A DNA stretch of 64,000 nucleotides from Hyalella azteca (Eukaryota; Arthropoda; Malacostraca; Amphipoda; Hyalellidae): assembly GCF_000764305.2 (NCBI RefSeq), contig NW_025946839.1, forward strand, positions 27,242 to 91,241, read 5' to 3'. A model generated the notes under the pieces. It was not told where the DNA came from, ran no database searches, and saw nothing but the letters and a program-made list of their open reading frames with translations. Both the position numbers and the translations under genes were made by a program. Below are positions 23,445 to 34,788 of this stretch, one piece after another. How positions within the stretch are numbered: the first letter of the stretch is position 1; every line of letters begins with the position of its first letter.

Positions 23445-24020
23445 TTATTTATTGGATTTATTAACTTGCGTTTCAATGTGTCTGGAAAATTTCAGCTCCT
23501 TGTCCACATAAACTCCCAAATCTTTTCCCACACTGGACTTCTCAATCCTTACTCTACTCCAATCTTGCTGTTCATTGTTCTTACAGAGGTGAAGTACTTG
23601 ACACTTGTCAGCATTAAAAAGCCGCTGCCACGCGTCAGCCCAGTTAACTGAACTATCAAGACCATCTTGCAGTTGCACTTTACTTGACGCATCCTTAACT
23701 GTATTATAAACTTTTGTGTCATCGGCATACATGGAGCAAATGCTTGACACTACTTCTGGCATATCGGGGGGCGCAGGCTACGGCAGTGAAGAGCAGATGA
23801 TGATCCGGGAGCATTTATTTTGAAGTCTGTTCATTGTTCTGTTGATGCAAGCTTCCCGTTCTGATGATGATGATCACCACAACGTCACTCGACTGAGTGC
23901 CGCCCAGGCCCAGAGCAAATGCTTGACACTACTTCTGGCATATCGGGGGAGCCGCCTACGGCAGGTACGAGCAGCTGATGATCCGGGAGCTTTTAATTTT
24001 GAAGTCTGTTCATTGTTCTG
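23445..24020 (-). mobile_element. LINE reverse-transcriptase fragment with internal duplication
   Basis: The frame from 23762 to 23445 reads PEVVSSICSMYADDTKVYNT, NWADAWQRLFNADKCQVLH and GKDLGVYVDKELKFSRHIE. YADD is the catalytic motif of reverse transcriptase, and the downstream blocks are typical of CR1/L2-like or Jockey-like LINEs. The block holding GCAAATGCTTGACACTACTT occurs at about 23736 and again at about 23916, a duplication of about 180 bp on the 5' side. Only part of the palm and thumb region is present. Confidence 0.8.
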
Positions 24021-27006
24021 TTGATGCAAGCCTTTGCATTTTTCTTCAACTTGTATCAATGTTGAAGAGTGTCTTGCATTCAATGTTCCTTCCTTCAACT
24101 ATTTCGGGTAACATCCAATGCAGGTTATTTGTTTCATGCAAAATGTAAAGACGCCTATAGGATCCAAAAGAAAGATTTGCGAGGTGATTCCCATGTCTCC
24201 AGTTTTGGATTTCGGAAAGCATTTATTATTAGTGTTCAACGAAGCAAATATCGTGGCGCCTGTTCAAACGAACTTCGAGGGCACGTCACACATAAATTTA
24301 TTAGCGAGCGAAAAATATAGACACGAGAAAGGATGAGGACGGACAAAGATAACTAAGCACAAGATTAATAAGCTCTACGCAGTAGTTCCGTTTTTAGAAA
24401 TAGAAATAGTTCCGTCGGAATACCGGCAGCGAACGCTCTAACTTTCTAGAAGGCGAATTTAGTGCGAATATTGATATTAGGTCACGTCCTAGAGACTCTA
24501 GGATTCACGTCTGCCATGCAGGAGGTTAACTAATATTGATTGAAAACCAATGTTGAGTTCATTAAACTAATTAAATTATTCTCATACGGACAGACAACAA
24601 ACCAACCGGAACAGAAATGCACAGAAGACTGTGGCCGAGACGAAATTGTAAAATTAAAAACCTGTTAGGCTCCGTAGGCCTACTGCATTCAATGTGCGCT
24701 CACAAATATTTGTTCAGCTAAAGTCATTTCTTTGTGTTCGTCCGATTGAAGTTTCGCATACAGAAAAAATTGCTTAATCGATTCAATGTATTAAACTTTC
24801 GGCAAACTGCTTGACATTGTCAGTTGTTGTGAACAAAGCAAGTAAACATGCTCCTCTGCAACATTTCGATTGCTTCCAATTCCTACGTCGGAATATACAT
24901 TCTTATGACGGAAGGAATGTTCCTATGAAAAATTGTAGGACGGAACCCCGTGATTATCTCACTATCTCCATGCCTTGAGCTTGCTGCCCATAGCATCGGT
25001 CAGTTATTTGTTCTGTTCAGAATAATGTATTACATGTCAATATTGGTTTAAAAGTCGTTAGCAGGTTTCCTACATATTCAAGAAAGAAAGTTATTTTAAA
25101 TTTAACAATCTATACTATTTTTCATCCAGCAAAAATCTCTTTAGAAGGCAATTGCCGTCCTACTTTATATTTTTCGTGAAAGTTATTGTTACTCACTGTG
25201 GAAAAATATTGAATTTGTACTTCATGATATATATTGGCGTTCATCGTATTAGCTATGATATCTCAACACTTGTGTGGGTAGCGGTTCATACATAATCTGC
25301 AGTATTATTTGATAACATTAGGGCAGGTTTTGAAAATCATTGTGAGTGAGTGGCTGTCTTTTTAAACTGATCTTCTAAGTAATGTCACTCACACTATTTA
25401 AGTAGAAAGTAGTGACTATTCAGTTATCAAGTATGATGTCAGGACAGTGGTAAGAGTACTCCCTACATAGTCAGGCTCACGTACTCCTTCGAGAGTGAGT
25501 ACTACAGTGAGTACTGAGTGGTTCTACGTAACCGCGGTCCTGAGTAATAGACAACGCAATTCGACTTCAGTTTTAACGCGAGTCTTCTTTTGGCTTAACC
25601 AACTTGACGTTTTACCAGCATTAACAAAGACGCAGTTCTGATATAGGCTGAATTGCGTTTGTATACGTTTCCCAATCATCGCTGTGAACTCCGTTTTGTA
25701 AGGTTTGTAAAGAGGCCTGGAATGGCGACGGTCGCTTCGTGACTGCTCATGCAGCGTAGAAACGAAGCTCTATCACACGCGCTGAACTCCGTTCTTAGCG
25801 CTTCTAACCTTTCCAGTCGCTGGTTTATTCCGGGGTATTCTTGTGCAGAGCTGCAGTTCAAGTTGTCGCAGCAAAAACTTATTAAAGCCCCTAATAATCA
25901 CAAAATTAGAGTATTACGAGAGAACGTTAATTTGTGAATGGCCGAATATTTTCATCAGATCTTGTTAAGCTTGCTCGCTGTTTTTTTAAAGAAAACGTAT
26001 CCTTGTGTTGCCTTTATTCAACTTGCCAAAGGTAAGTGTCTGCAGAACAGACTTGCTATGAACAAAACACAAGAAAATGTATTATAGTAAAGGCAATATC
26101 TTAAGAATTTCCGACCTGTCCCAAACGTTGTAATTCATTTTCACTTTTCGAGTCTTCGCATGCGGTAATTCTGCAAGACTTTTAGAAATTTTCTCAGGCA
26201 GATGATCCCCTCTTTTAATTGCTCATTGAATTCGCTCATTCAAGAATCGATAATTTAATGGGAGTTGTGAGTGTTGTGCTATTAGAACAACACAAAAACT
26301 GAAATGCCAGATTCCACTCCGTCTTTACTGTCGCTTCTGTCTCATCGTTTACAATTTATTATTTCAACTCAGTTTTATTATATTTATGAAACTGATGAAC
26401 TGAGTTCAGATAGAATTACTAACTCCTAAATTGTAACTTGAACTTCTAATTGAATCAGAATTCTCTTCTCTATACGAATCATCCTTACAGTACAGGCGAG
26501 CACGACGCAGTTAGTGGTTTACCCACTCCGAAATGAGAAGAAAAAATGGATGCTTACAAGGTAATTGGTCATGTACAGACGGACGAATCTCTGCTCTCAT
26601 TCAATGAGCATCGCCGAATAACTATAAAATCATTATAACTGCTATTATATATTCATGCAGCATTAACTCTGTTCTAAACATCCACGAATGACATTAGTTT
26701 ATGGTCCTTGAATGAAAATAAAATTGTATGCTGGAAAACTGCTAATAATGAAAACTATATTCACACAACGGAGTTTCACTAATAAAAACTGAAAGCGAAA
26801 TTTGAATTGAAGACGAATTTGAGTAGAGAAATCTGGAAGCACGACAGGATGATATCTTGGATGATTAACCTTTATTTTAAAATATATATTAATCCAGATC
26901 CACAATTACAAACAACATAATTATTCATTTAAATTCTTTTAAAATATCCACTGATTACATCGAAGATTATTTGAAAGAACCAATACATCTCAGATGCCTG
27001 AGGTGC
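24021..27006. other. Intergenic between Gr-F and Gr-G, no gene seen
   Basis: About 3 kb of low-complexity, AT-rich sequence. Open frames are under 100 codons and not recognisable. No Gr exon signature was found. Confidence 0.45.
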
Positions 27007-27111
27007 TCAGAGAGGGACATCTTTACGACCGCTTGACGTGCACACGTCGGGGCAGTTGCTCGTCGTGAACTGAACTGCGATGATGACGTACGTCAACATG
27101 ATGGATCCCAT
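27007..27111 (-). CDS. Gr-G exon 4 (TM7)
   Basis: TTTTGCAG acceptor, then MGSIMLTYVIIAVQFTTSN and a TGA stop after 34 residues. It is intact by itself, although the exon 3 that should precede it is broken. Confidence 0.82.
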   Translation of the reverse strand: MGSIMLTYVIIAVQFTTSNCPDVCTSSGRKDVPL

Positions 27112-27200
27112 CTGCAAAACAAAGATAGTGATTCATGGGCAGTGAGAACTCGTCTAAAAGTTGTGTGGAATTTAGATTATTCTATCCACACAGCACTCAC

Positions 27201-27245
27201 CGGCAGGCGGCAGTGTCGGCCCAGCTCGAAGAGTGGCTGTGGCAC
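27201..27245 (-). pseudogene. Gr-G exon 3 remnant (3' third only)
   Basis: Only LFELGRHCRLP and the GTGAGTGCTG donor survive. The preceding 66 bases (EVWQLRG to RFTIFG) are gone. In their place is the intron-side part of the 56-bp unit (GCCACAGCCACTC). A cryptic CACAG acceptor there could form a very short exon, which is speculative. Confidence 0.75.
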
Positions 27246-27826
27246 ATTTACTATTAACACGGACATAAAGAGATTTTCTCCCACCATGTTGTTAGTAGCT
27301 GCGAAATGCCATATTTAGATTTAATCATGACAAAATGCCGACGATCATCGAAATGTCCGAACCATTACCTAAGGCAATCAGCGATGGTTGAGCGTTAAAC
27401 GAAATTTGATTTTAAATTATGTTGTGGGATGAAAAAGATGTTGACATGATGGAATAGGTTTATTTTTTACAATTATTAAGGTTAAAAATCAGTAAACCGG
27501 AACAATCAGTTTCAGACTCCCTAATATTATGTTCAACACAAGTCCGAATTAGAGAAGAAAAATAGGGCATTGGTTTTTTGTTATTCGTTTCATACCGCTC
27601 GTAGATTCTTTTCAAAAGAAGGCAATAGATTCTCAAATATTGCTTAAAATCACGCAGAAGCCAGGCTTCGTTTTTTTATTACAAAACTACATGTTTGAAG
27701 TTGGATGATTTAAAAGTACAGAAATAACTACCTGCCCACAAATTTCCATCAATTTGTTTTATGGTCACACCAAACAATTCTACAGAAGTTACTGCAGAAT
27801 AATATTTATCATATAACTCAGGTGAC

Positions 27827-27898
27827 CTGGGTTTCCTCCGTCCCCATCTGGCCGACGTCAGCGATGAGCCTCTTCACGCGATGGACGCCTTCTTCGCA
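27827..27898 (-). CDS. Gr-G exon 2
   Basis: 72 bp, phase 0, starting CEEGVHRVKRLIADVG. The acceptor is TTTTCAG. The donor CAG/GTCACC is weak. Confidence 0.8.
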
Positions 27899-28659
27899 CT
27901 GAAAAAATATAAATTTTGATTTCAATTGATATGATTTATAGCTATCCGGGTTTTATAAAATAAATCAAATACATTTTTCGAGATTATTACGATTAGAAAT
28001 TTGTAACAGCTTGCAAAAACGATTAATTAATTAGATATTTTAATTTCGTAATTTTTCAGGATATTTCGTGTGATAGCTTAGGTCCCTCGAGCTTCAAGTT
28101 GAGTTTGATAGAACTACAAAAACTGTACCTCGTTAGAGCGTAAAATTATATATTGGGCTTACGGGAAAGGTTCTTTCGAAAGGTTTCTTTTCGAATTTTC
28201 GGTAAACAAAATTCTTTCATGCAGTGCCGCATATTTGTTCATGCAATAGTTTCAAAATTTTCAAGAAGGCAGCTGGGTACATTGCACGACTTTAACCTTT
28301 TTTATTTTCTGAGTTGGATTTTTTACTAATATTGATAGTACCATTTATGAAAAATATTCGAAAGCTTTTTTTTTCTCCGTGCAAATGCACGTTACATTTA
28401 GCGTAAGATTTTAGAGAAATCTTAAGTCTATTATTGAATGAATGTCAAATTCATTTTCTTCCCTCAGTTAACAGAAGCTCAGCTCATCGATGATCACTTA
28501 AATAGTTCGAATGTGAAATAATTCATTGAGGAAAAAAAAATTTCTGGAAATAATATCAAGTGAAGTACCGAAAACCTTTATGTTCATGGATGTGAAGTAG
28601 AGATCTCAAGATTGCATGTTAGAACGTAAATTAAAATTACAAAAAAAGGCTTCACTCAC

Positions 28660-29942
28660 CGCGCTGATGTACTGAGTTTGTGAGTCGAGAATAGCCCAGA
28701 TCTGCAGCGCCGCAGTCATCGAAAAAAGAAGCGATTCCCTAACAGAAATTGAAGTCCCGTAGATACTCTTAAGAACCAGCAGCACCAATTCCAGCTGCTC
28801 GTACGCTAAGATTCCGAAAACGATCGCTGAAAAACTTCGGTGGATGTGGCTTGCTAAACGCTGAAACGTTATCACCTTCTTCCGAATGATGTGATAGTTT
28901 TGTCGGTGCTTAGCAGTCATATATTCTTGTTCTAATGAAGTGAACATTAACCCTTCGAGTGAACAGGCTATCATAGATGTAAATATTTTCATAACAGTCA
29001 CGAGCAAAAGTGTTACATTCACATATGTCAAGTACATGAAATTATTCGATATGAAGTTATGCAGAGTGTTTGGCTCAAGTGTACCCGAAAAATGAAAATT
29101 TGTCAAATTATAATAAATTGTATTACTCGAGGTTACTGTAATCATCAATAACGTGAAATTATTTATTGGTACTGGAGAAATTTTTGACCTGATCACACCA
29201 CGTATTACTCGCATGAGCACCGCAGCTGAAACCAATAAATGGAAGGATATCCAAACGTCCAAAGCAATAAATCCAATAACATAACAGGTCTTTATGAGAT
29301 CAAAAAAGCTGTGCCATTGCGGGTACGGTACTTAGCAGTCATATATTCTTGTTCTGATGAAGTCAACATTAACCCTTCCAGTGAAAAGGCTATCATAGAT
29401 GTGAATATTTTCATAACAGTCACGAGCAAAAGTGTGACATTCACGTATGTCAAGTACACGAAATTATTTGCTATGAAGTCATACAGAGTGTTTGGCTCAA
29501 GTGTTCCAAAAAGATTATAATTTGTCAAATTATAATAAATTGTGTTGACCGAGGTTACTGTAATCATCAATAACGTGAAGTTATTGATTGGAACTGGAGA
29601 AATTTTTGACCTGATCACACCACGTATTACTCTCATGAGCACCGAAGCTGAAACCAATAAATGGAAGGATATCCAAACGTCCAAAGCAATAAATCCAATA
29701 ACATAACAGGTCTTTATGAGATCAAAAAAGCTGTGCAATTCTGGGTACGGTTGTGATGCAATTGTTTTTGCGTGATAAACGAATTTAAGTATTTGGACGA
29801 CAACGCCGTACCCTTGAAATAATTGGGATCTGCTAAACTTGCCATCGACTTTTTCGTAAGGAACGACTCCTACGAATCGCAGAATATGAAGCACGCACAG
29901 GAATATATGTTTTTCATTGATTCTTACGAATCGTATGGTCAT
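28660..29942 (-). pseudogene. Gr-G: gustatory receptor first exon broken by a 422-bp tandem duplication
   Basis: The N-terminal part reads from ATG at 29942 (MTIRFVRINEKHIFLCVLHI) and the C-terminal part ends QTQYISA at a GTGAGTGAA donor. The middle is present twice in tandem (28911-29332 and 29333-29754). The copies differ by scattered substitutions. Since 422 is not a multiple of three, the frame is destroyed. The exon spans 1283 bp; less one copy it is 861 bp, exactly the 287 codons of its closest paralog Gr-A. It is either a recent inactivating duplication or two alleles joined by the assembler. Exon 3 of this set is also truncated, which favours a real pseudogene. Confidence 0.8.
28911..29754. 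repeat. 422-bp direct tandem duplication inside Gr-G exon 1
   Basis: TAGCAGTCATATATTCTTG marks the start of each copy at 28911 and 29333. The copies run in parallel to CAAAAAAGCTGTG and GGGTACGG at their far ends. Confidence 0.9.
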
Positions 29943-32053
29943 CGTTTGTATATCTCGAAAAAAGGTTCCTTAAATTTCGCACCCTTTGTATTCTTGTAGG
30001 ATCTGTAAAAAAGTCAGAATTTTAAAAGAAATGAAGTCAGAATAAGTTCTGAGTGACGTATAATATGGAATTCCCACATTATTCTATTAGAAATATTCGT
30101 CTTTGATCACTGTGTAGTCGGGTCGTTCGTTCCGGAGGTTCAGGGTATACGTAGCACAGATCACTGCTCAAAAGAGTTGATTGAAATTAGGCAGTTACAC
30201 GTTCAACACAAAACCATCTCGTGGCAAGAACAGCGTAATATGCATCAGAGCTACACCCGCGTGTAACACTCTCTAAAAACAAGCTAACGAATCAACCCGC
30301 CGCTGATCGAAGATACCTCGTCTGTTAGCGGGAACTCCGCTAACTAAACAAAATGATATATCTGAATTCTATTATACAACGAAATTTAAAGACAAAAATA
30401 AATTCCCAAATCATTATTTGATGCACGGCTAGCGTGAGACAGGCTATTACACAATACAGAAATATTTAATTCTACCCTACAACAACTGCAAGGAAGAACT
30501 CAAGAAATTTCAATTTCATCTCGACACTTCGGATGAGTTCCATATCAGTTATACACGAAATTAAACCATGAAACTTGGTGTTCATTTGCAGCTCATTGTA
30601 AAGTTTACAAAGTAAATTTTAAATTAATTATGTAAATGTAATCCTAGCACAAGAATTCTTAATGAAACCCATATGAAATCAAACCTCGAGCAGCATTTAA
30701 ATAAAATAAAGACGAAAACAAAAAGTTTTTGCATGACCTCAGGCTAAAGTTCGAATATTGTAATTCGAAGGAAACCTTTAGTGTTTCGAGGTCACTCTTG
30801 TTTATAGTAAAACAAGAATTATATCACAATCAACTGAGGAATTATCACATAAACATTCGATTATATTACAAGAGGTGAGTAATACATAACATCAGTATAG
30901 GTGAGTAAAATTGGCTAAAATTTTTTCTTCACTCAGTCTTTCTATATCATAAACTGTTAGCAAGATTCTGCTTCAAAACTAGATTTCAAGCTTTTTATCT
31001 AGGCAAATGAGCTAGCAAAATTGTTAGGTATATATTTTAGCAATAGGTTCACACTTAAAACATTGTATTCCTAGGAATATAAATATTAAGTTTTATTAAT
31101 TCAATAAGAAAAAGCTGAACATTCCAATGATATATCGGCAAGTGCGCAAATTCTTCACAATGTACTGGCAGCTCGTGAGCAACTGAACAATATTTTGTGC
31201 GATGACTTAATCAAAGTAATTGATTCCTGCTGCATCATCTGTCCAAGGCGACATCTTGAAGATTACAAGCTTTAATATTAGATGCAAGGTCTGAACGTAT
31301 AAAGGTCAAACATTTGCACTAATTGATTAAAGTAATTCCATAAAGTTTGTTTGTAGAAACAAATAATAATGCGCTCGAAAATATTACATTGGCAGGTGAG
31401 TGAGAGAATAGTTTGTTGGACAACCCAAATGCATTTTCATCTGAACAAAGGCTTCTTCATCAGGTAATTGAATATATATAACGTCATATATCGAGTTTTT
31501 ATTGATCCCATGATTAATTCTCCCAAAGTTTTGACTAATTTTATTTTGTCATATCTTTCATTTTGTTGCATACTATAAAATATAATTCATTGTACTACCG
31601 AAGAAAATGCGTCATAAGTCAAGTTTATTAAATTAAAAACATTTAAGCATATATTCGGTAATAAGTGCTCTTGATAACCATCGAATTCTCGGACAATTAC
31701 CAATTTTTCATTCTACAGCGCTAAAATTTGATTTACTCAGTTCATCCCATATATTTTGTAAAATTACAGTGATACGTGAAATTACAATTATTTCAGCGCG
31801 TCTGTACCGAATAAACGAAACAGTTATCGTCTCATGTTTGGTTTTCAGTTTCTTTGCATTAGATTTGAGATTATGAAGATATATTTGGCATTAAGCGGGA
31901 AAAAGGCATATGCGTTGGAATGGATTAGTAAAGCCTAATTTGAGGATTGGCATAGGTTTTAGCTGACGTGTGCAAATACTAGAGATAATCTAACACTGTT
32001 ATCTATGATCTATGAGTACAATATGCTCAGGTTAGCTGTAGCTGTACTAAAAC
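29943..32053. other. Intergenic, no gene seen
   Basis: AT-rich sequence between Gr-G and the Gr-H 3' exons. A short hairpin near 30328-30348 has an 8-bp stem (GTTAGCGG / CCGCTAAC). Nothing else was recognised. Confidence 0.45.
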
Positions 32054-32140
32054 CTAATTAATTGTACTGCAGGTAACGGGCTTGTTGCTCGTGCTGAACT
32101 GTAGGGCGATGATGACGTACGTCAGCACGATGGATCCCAT
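32054..32140 (-). CDS. Second exon 4 downstream of Gr-H (alternative or orphan terminal exon)
   Basis: TTTTTTTAG acceptor, then MGSIVLTYVIIALQFSTSN and a TAG stop after 28 residues. It lies 3' of another complete exon 4 (32753-32857), so Gr-H has two possible ends. The exon 3 pieces beside it (32224-32385) lack the 5' two thirds. It could be the remnant of a lost receptor set or an alternative last exon. Confidence 0.7.
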   Translation of the reverse strand: MGSIVLTYVIIALQFSTSNKPVTCSTIN

Positions 32141-32223
32141 CTAAAAAAAGGATAATAATTAATGATAATTTACAGTCACGTCAGAAGCTAAACCCTATTA
32201 AGCTGAACTGCTAAAACCTTCAT

Positions 32224-32385
32224 ATGCCAAAGACAATATCAGCCCAGCTCATAAGTTGCTTAATCACCCAACACTAACCTTCAAAAGGCAGTGTCGGCCC
32301 AGCTCGAAGAGTGGCTGTGGCACACAACACTCACCGACAGAAGGCAGTGTCGGCCCAGCTCGAAGAGTGGCTGTGGCACACAAAG
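32224..32385. repeat. 56-bp exon-3/donor units without a complete exon
   Basis: Two good units and one decayed unit of the GAGCTGGGCCGACACTG and GTGAGTGTTGTG repeat, minus orientation. The EVWQLRG part of exon 3 is missing. Confidence 0.85.
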
Positions 32386-32752
32386 ATTATTAGCAGTCAA
32401 ATGATCTATCAATCGATCCCTCACAACAGATTCCATTACCTTGCAAACGACACTTGTCAAACTGACAGGGCGATAGTTCCCGGGCAGCTTTTGTCACCTT
32501 TTTTGAACAATGGTTGTTATTATATTGATTATAATTATATTGTTGATTTGAGAACCAAAAGTCATGGAGTCGTTGTAGGCGACATGAAATATTTTTGTTT
32601 CGTGTGTTGCCTCTTCTCGATGCTTTAGAAAATTCAGTTCGGTAACTTGAGGAACGGTCGAGTCGAACTTCTTTTTAATTGCACTGCTATTCAAATTACA
32701 CCCATTACTAATTGTGCAGATTTCAAACAAACTGGAGTTACTAATAAAATTT

Positions 32753-32857
32753 TTAGTGAGGCGGATTGCCTGTTCCCGAGCAGAGGCAGGTGACAGGTGT
32801 TCCACTGCCGGCAAACTGAACGACGATGATGACGTAAATCAGCACCAGAGACCCCAT
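32753..32857 (-). CDS. Gr-H exon 4 (TM7)
   Basis: AATACCAG acceptor, then MGSLVLIYVIIVVQFAGSG and a TAA stop after 34 residues. TYVIIAVQF has changed to IYVIIVVQF, so the Thr of the TYxxxxxQF signature is Ile here. Confidence 0.82.
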   Translation of the reverse strand: MGSLVLIYVIIVVQFAGSGTPVTCLCSGTGNPPH

Positions 32858-33116
32858 CTGGTATTTAAGCACATTATATTACTTTAAACTATCACATACA
32901 TTTTTTTAAACACATTATATTTTTTACTCATATAAACTCATTATGAATCATTTAACTGAACATATAAAAGAACGATTTCTCCATACCAACGATCTATGGT
33001 CTGTCAAATATTTCACAAAATACCAATAAAATGACATCCTAAACACTGCCTGACAAATTCTAAATGTTAAATTTCAGGAAAAACTGATTTCTGGTGGTAT
33101 GATTCGATTTCTCGAT

Positions 33117-33465
33117 TCAAACACTCACTGACAGGAGGCAGTGTCTGCCCAGCAGGATAAGTGGCTGTGGCACACAACACTCACCGACAAGAGGCAGTGT
33201 CGGCCCAGTTCGAAGAGTGGCTGTGGCACACAACACTCACCGACAGGAGGCAGTGTCGGCCCAGCTCGAAGAGTGGCTGTGGCACACAACACTCACCGAC
33301 AGGAAGGCAGTATCGGCCCAGCTCGAAGAGTGGCTGTGGCACACAACACTCACCGACAGGAGGCAGTGTCGGCCCAGCTCGAAGAGTGGCTGTGGCAAAC
33401 AACACTCACCGACAGGAGGCAGTGTCGGCCCAGCTCGAAGAGTGACTGTGGCACACAACACTCAC
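33117..33465. repeat. 56-bp minisatellite of the Gr exon-3/donor boundary, six extra copies
   Basis: CACTCAC (complement of the GTGAGTG donor) recurs at about 33122, 33177, 33233, 33289, 33346 and 33402, and then at the true exon end near 33459. Each unit repeats the last 33 bases of exon 3, the donor and about 23 bases of intron. One unit is 57 bp. This is the longest uninterrupted array of the family in the window. Confidence 0.95.
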
Positions 33466-33564
33466 CGACAGGAGGCAGTGTCGGCCCAGCTCGAAGAGCC
33501 CAAAGATCGTGAAGCGAGGCATGCTCTCCAGCTCAGCCTGAATGCCGCGCAGTTGCCACACTTC
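33466..33564 (-). CDS. Gr-H exon 3
   Basis: 99 bp, phase 0, from EVWQLRGIQAELESMPRF to LFELGRHCLLS. The acceptor is ACTACAG. Its GTGAGTGTTG donor is the first of seven equivalent donors. Confidence 0.85.
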
Positions 33565-34133
33565 CTGTAGTATTTGAAACAATGAGTTCCCTGATATGAA
33601 CATGCTCACCTCAATATACTAATCGGATTCGGAGAATAGGAGAAACGAAGCTAACAATTTTACCAAGTGTCAATGAGAAACCGATACCAGTTTAAATTCT
33701 TTACTCAGTTATCTGCACGTTACGGACGTGTGGTTGTCGAGAAGCTAGTCAGGCACCCACGCAGTTTTAATAACTGAGATCACATGTCACAACTGAACGT
33801 CGTTGTGTCAGAAATCCGTTTATTGCAGTATAAATAATAATAAAAATGGTTCGCAGTAATTGTTCTTTCACTTGAGAATTATAGGCAATCGTTCTCAGAT
33901 GGTGTTATATTTGTATATGTCTAAACTCTAAAACATTATACCTTAGCTTTTTTAATGCTGATTTCCAAGTGAATTTCCAAGTGAAATGAACATTTTTGGA
34001 TTTTTATTTGACTTCTTTTTGTCGATGAGAAACTTATGTTTCATGCTCGACCTGTTCAACATGAAAAATAATTTATTTATTATTTTAGAAATGTTGCGAA
34101 AGATCGTCTGAACTTTCGATTGTGACTAATCAC

Positions 34134-34205
34134 CTTCCTGCGATTCTGCTCCTCTTTCCCCACTTCGGTGATTAGCTTCCTGATTAGATGCACTCCATCT
34201 TCGCA
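34134..34205 (-). CDS. Gr-H exon 2
   Basis: 72 bp, phase 0, starting CEDGVHLIRKLITEVGKEEQ. The acceptor is TTTTACAG and the donor AAG/GTGATT. It is close to Gr-J exon 2 and distinct from the rest. Confidence 0.85.
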
Positions 34206-34788
34206 CTGTAAAAATTAATACTGTAAGAAGGAATTTGAATCTCTATACAATAATATCTAAAATGAAATTATTACCGCGCCTTATGAAATTTATTTGTTGC
34301 AAAGTAAATGTTACTAAATTTTTATTTTGGCCAAATAAACGGAACGTTTCAAATTACAAAAATTTTTGTATGTCCACCGAGCATGGAACTAGCTAAAAAC
34401 AAGATGACTGATGAATTGGAGTTTTAACGATATTTAAACTAAATTTCTTCCGATGCAGTTGTTTATGAACAACCCAGCAGTCTATTTTGCTCTATTGCAA
34501 TTGCACACTTTCCCTCCGCATACTGAGCGCACGTCCGGTACTTGATTTACAAAAGTTTCAAAATGTTTTACTTTGTACATGAAATACAAGTTATAATATC
34601 AAATGGCTCTAATTGTTCCAGTTGTCTATGAAATTTGCATTCGACAGTTTTTTTAGAATTTATGTGCAAATACGATACATGATTTGCCTTTTCAACGACG
34701 TTCATGAATTACCTAATAATTTACTTATATATTGCTATAGCTTTCACTCGACAGACTGATGTTAGATGCAGACTGGGCATTGACGAAC

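Noticed and set aside
33117..33564. CRISPR-like array, because regular repeats recur at a fixed interval
   Set aside because: Units are contiguous with no unique spacers, lie in a eukaryotic gene and derive from an exon boundary.
32311..33570. Repeat proteins such as the AHNTHRQEAVSAQLEE series on the plus strand
   Set aside because: Antisense reading of the 56-bp Gr exon-3/donor minisatellite.
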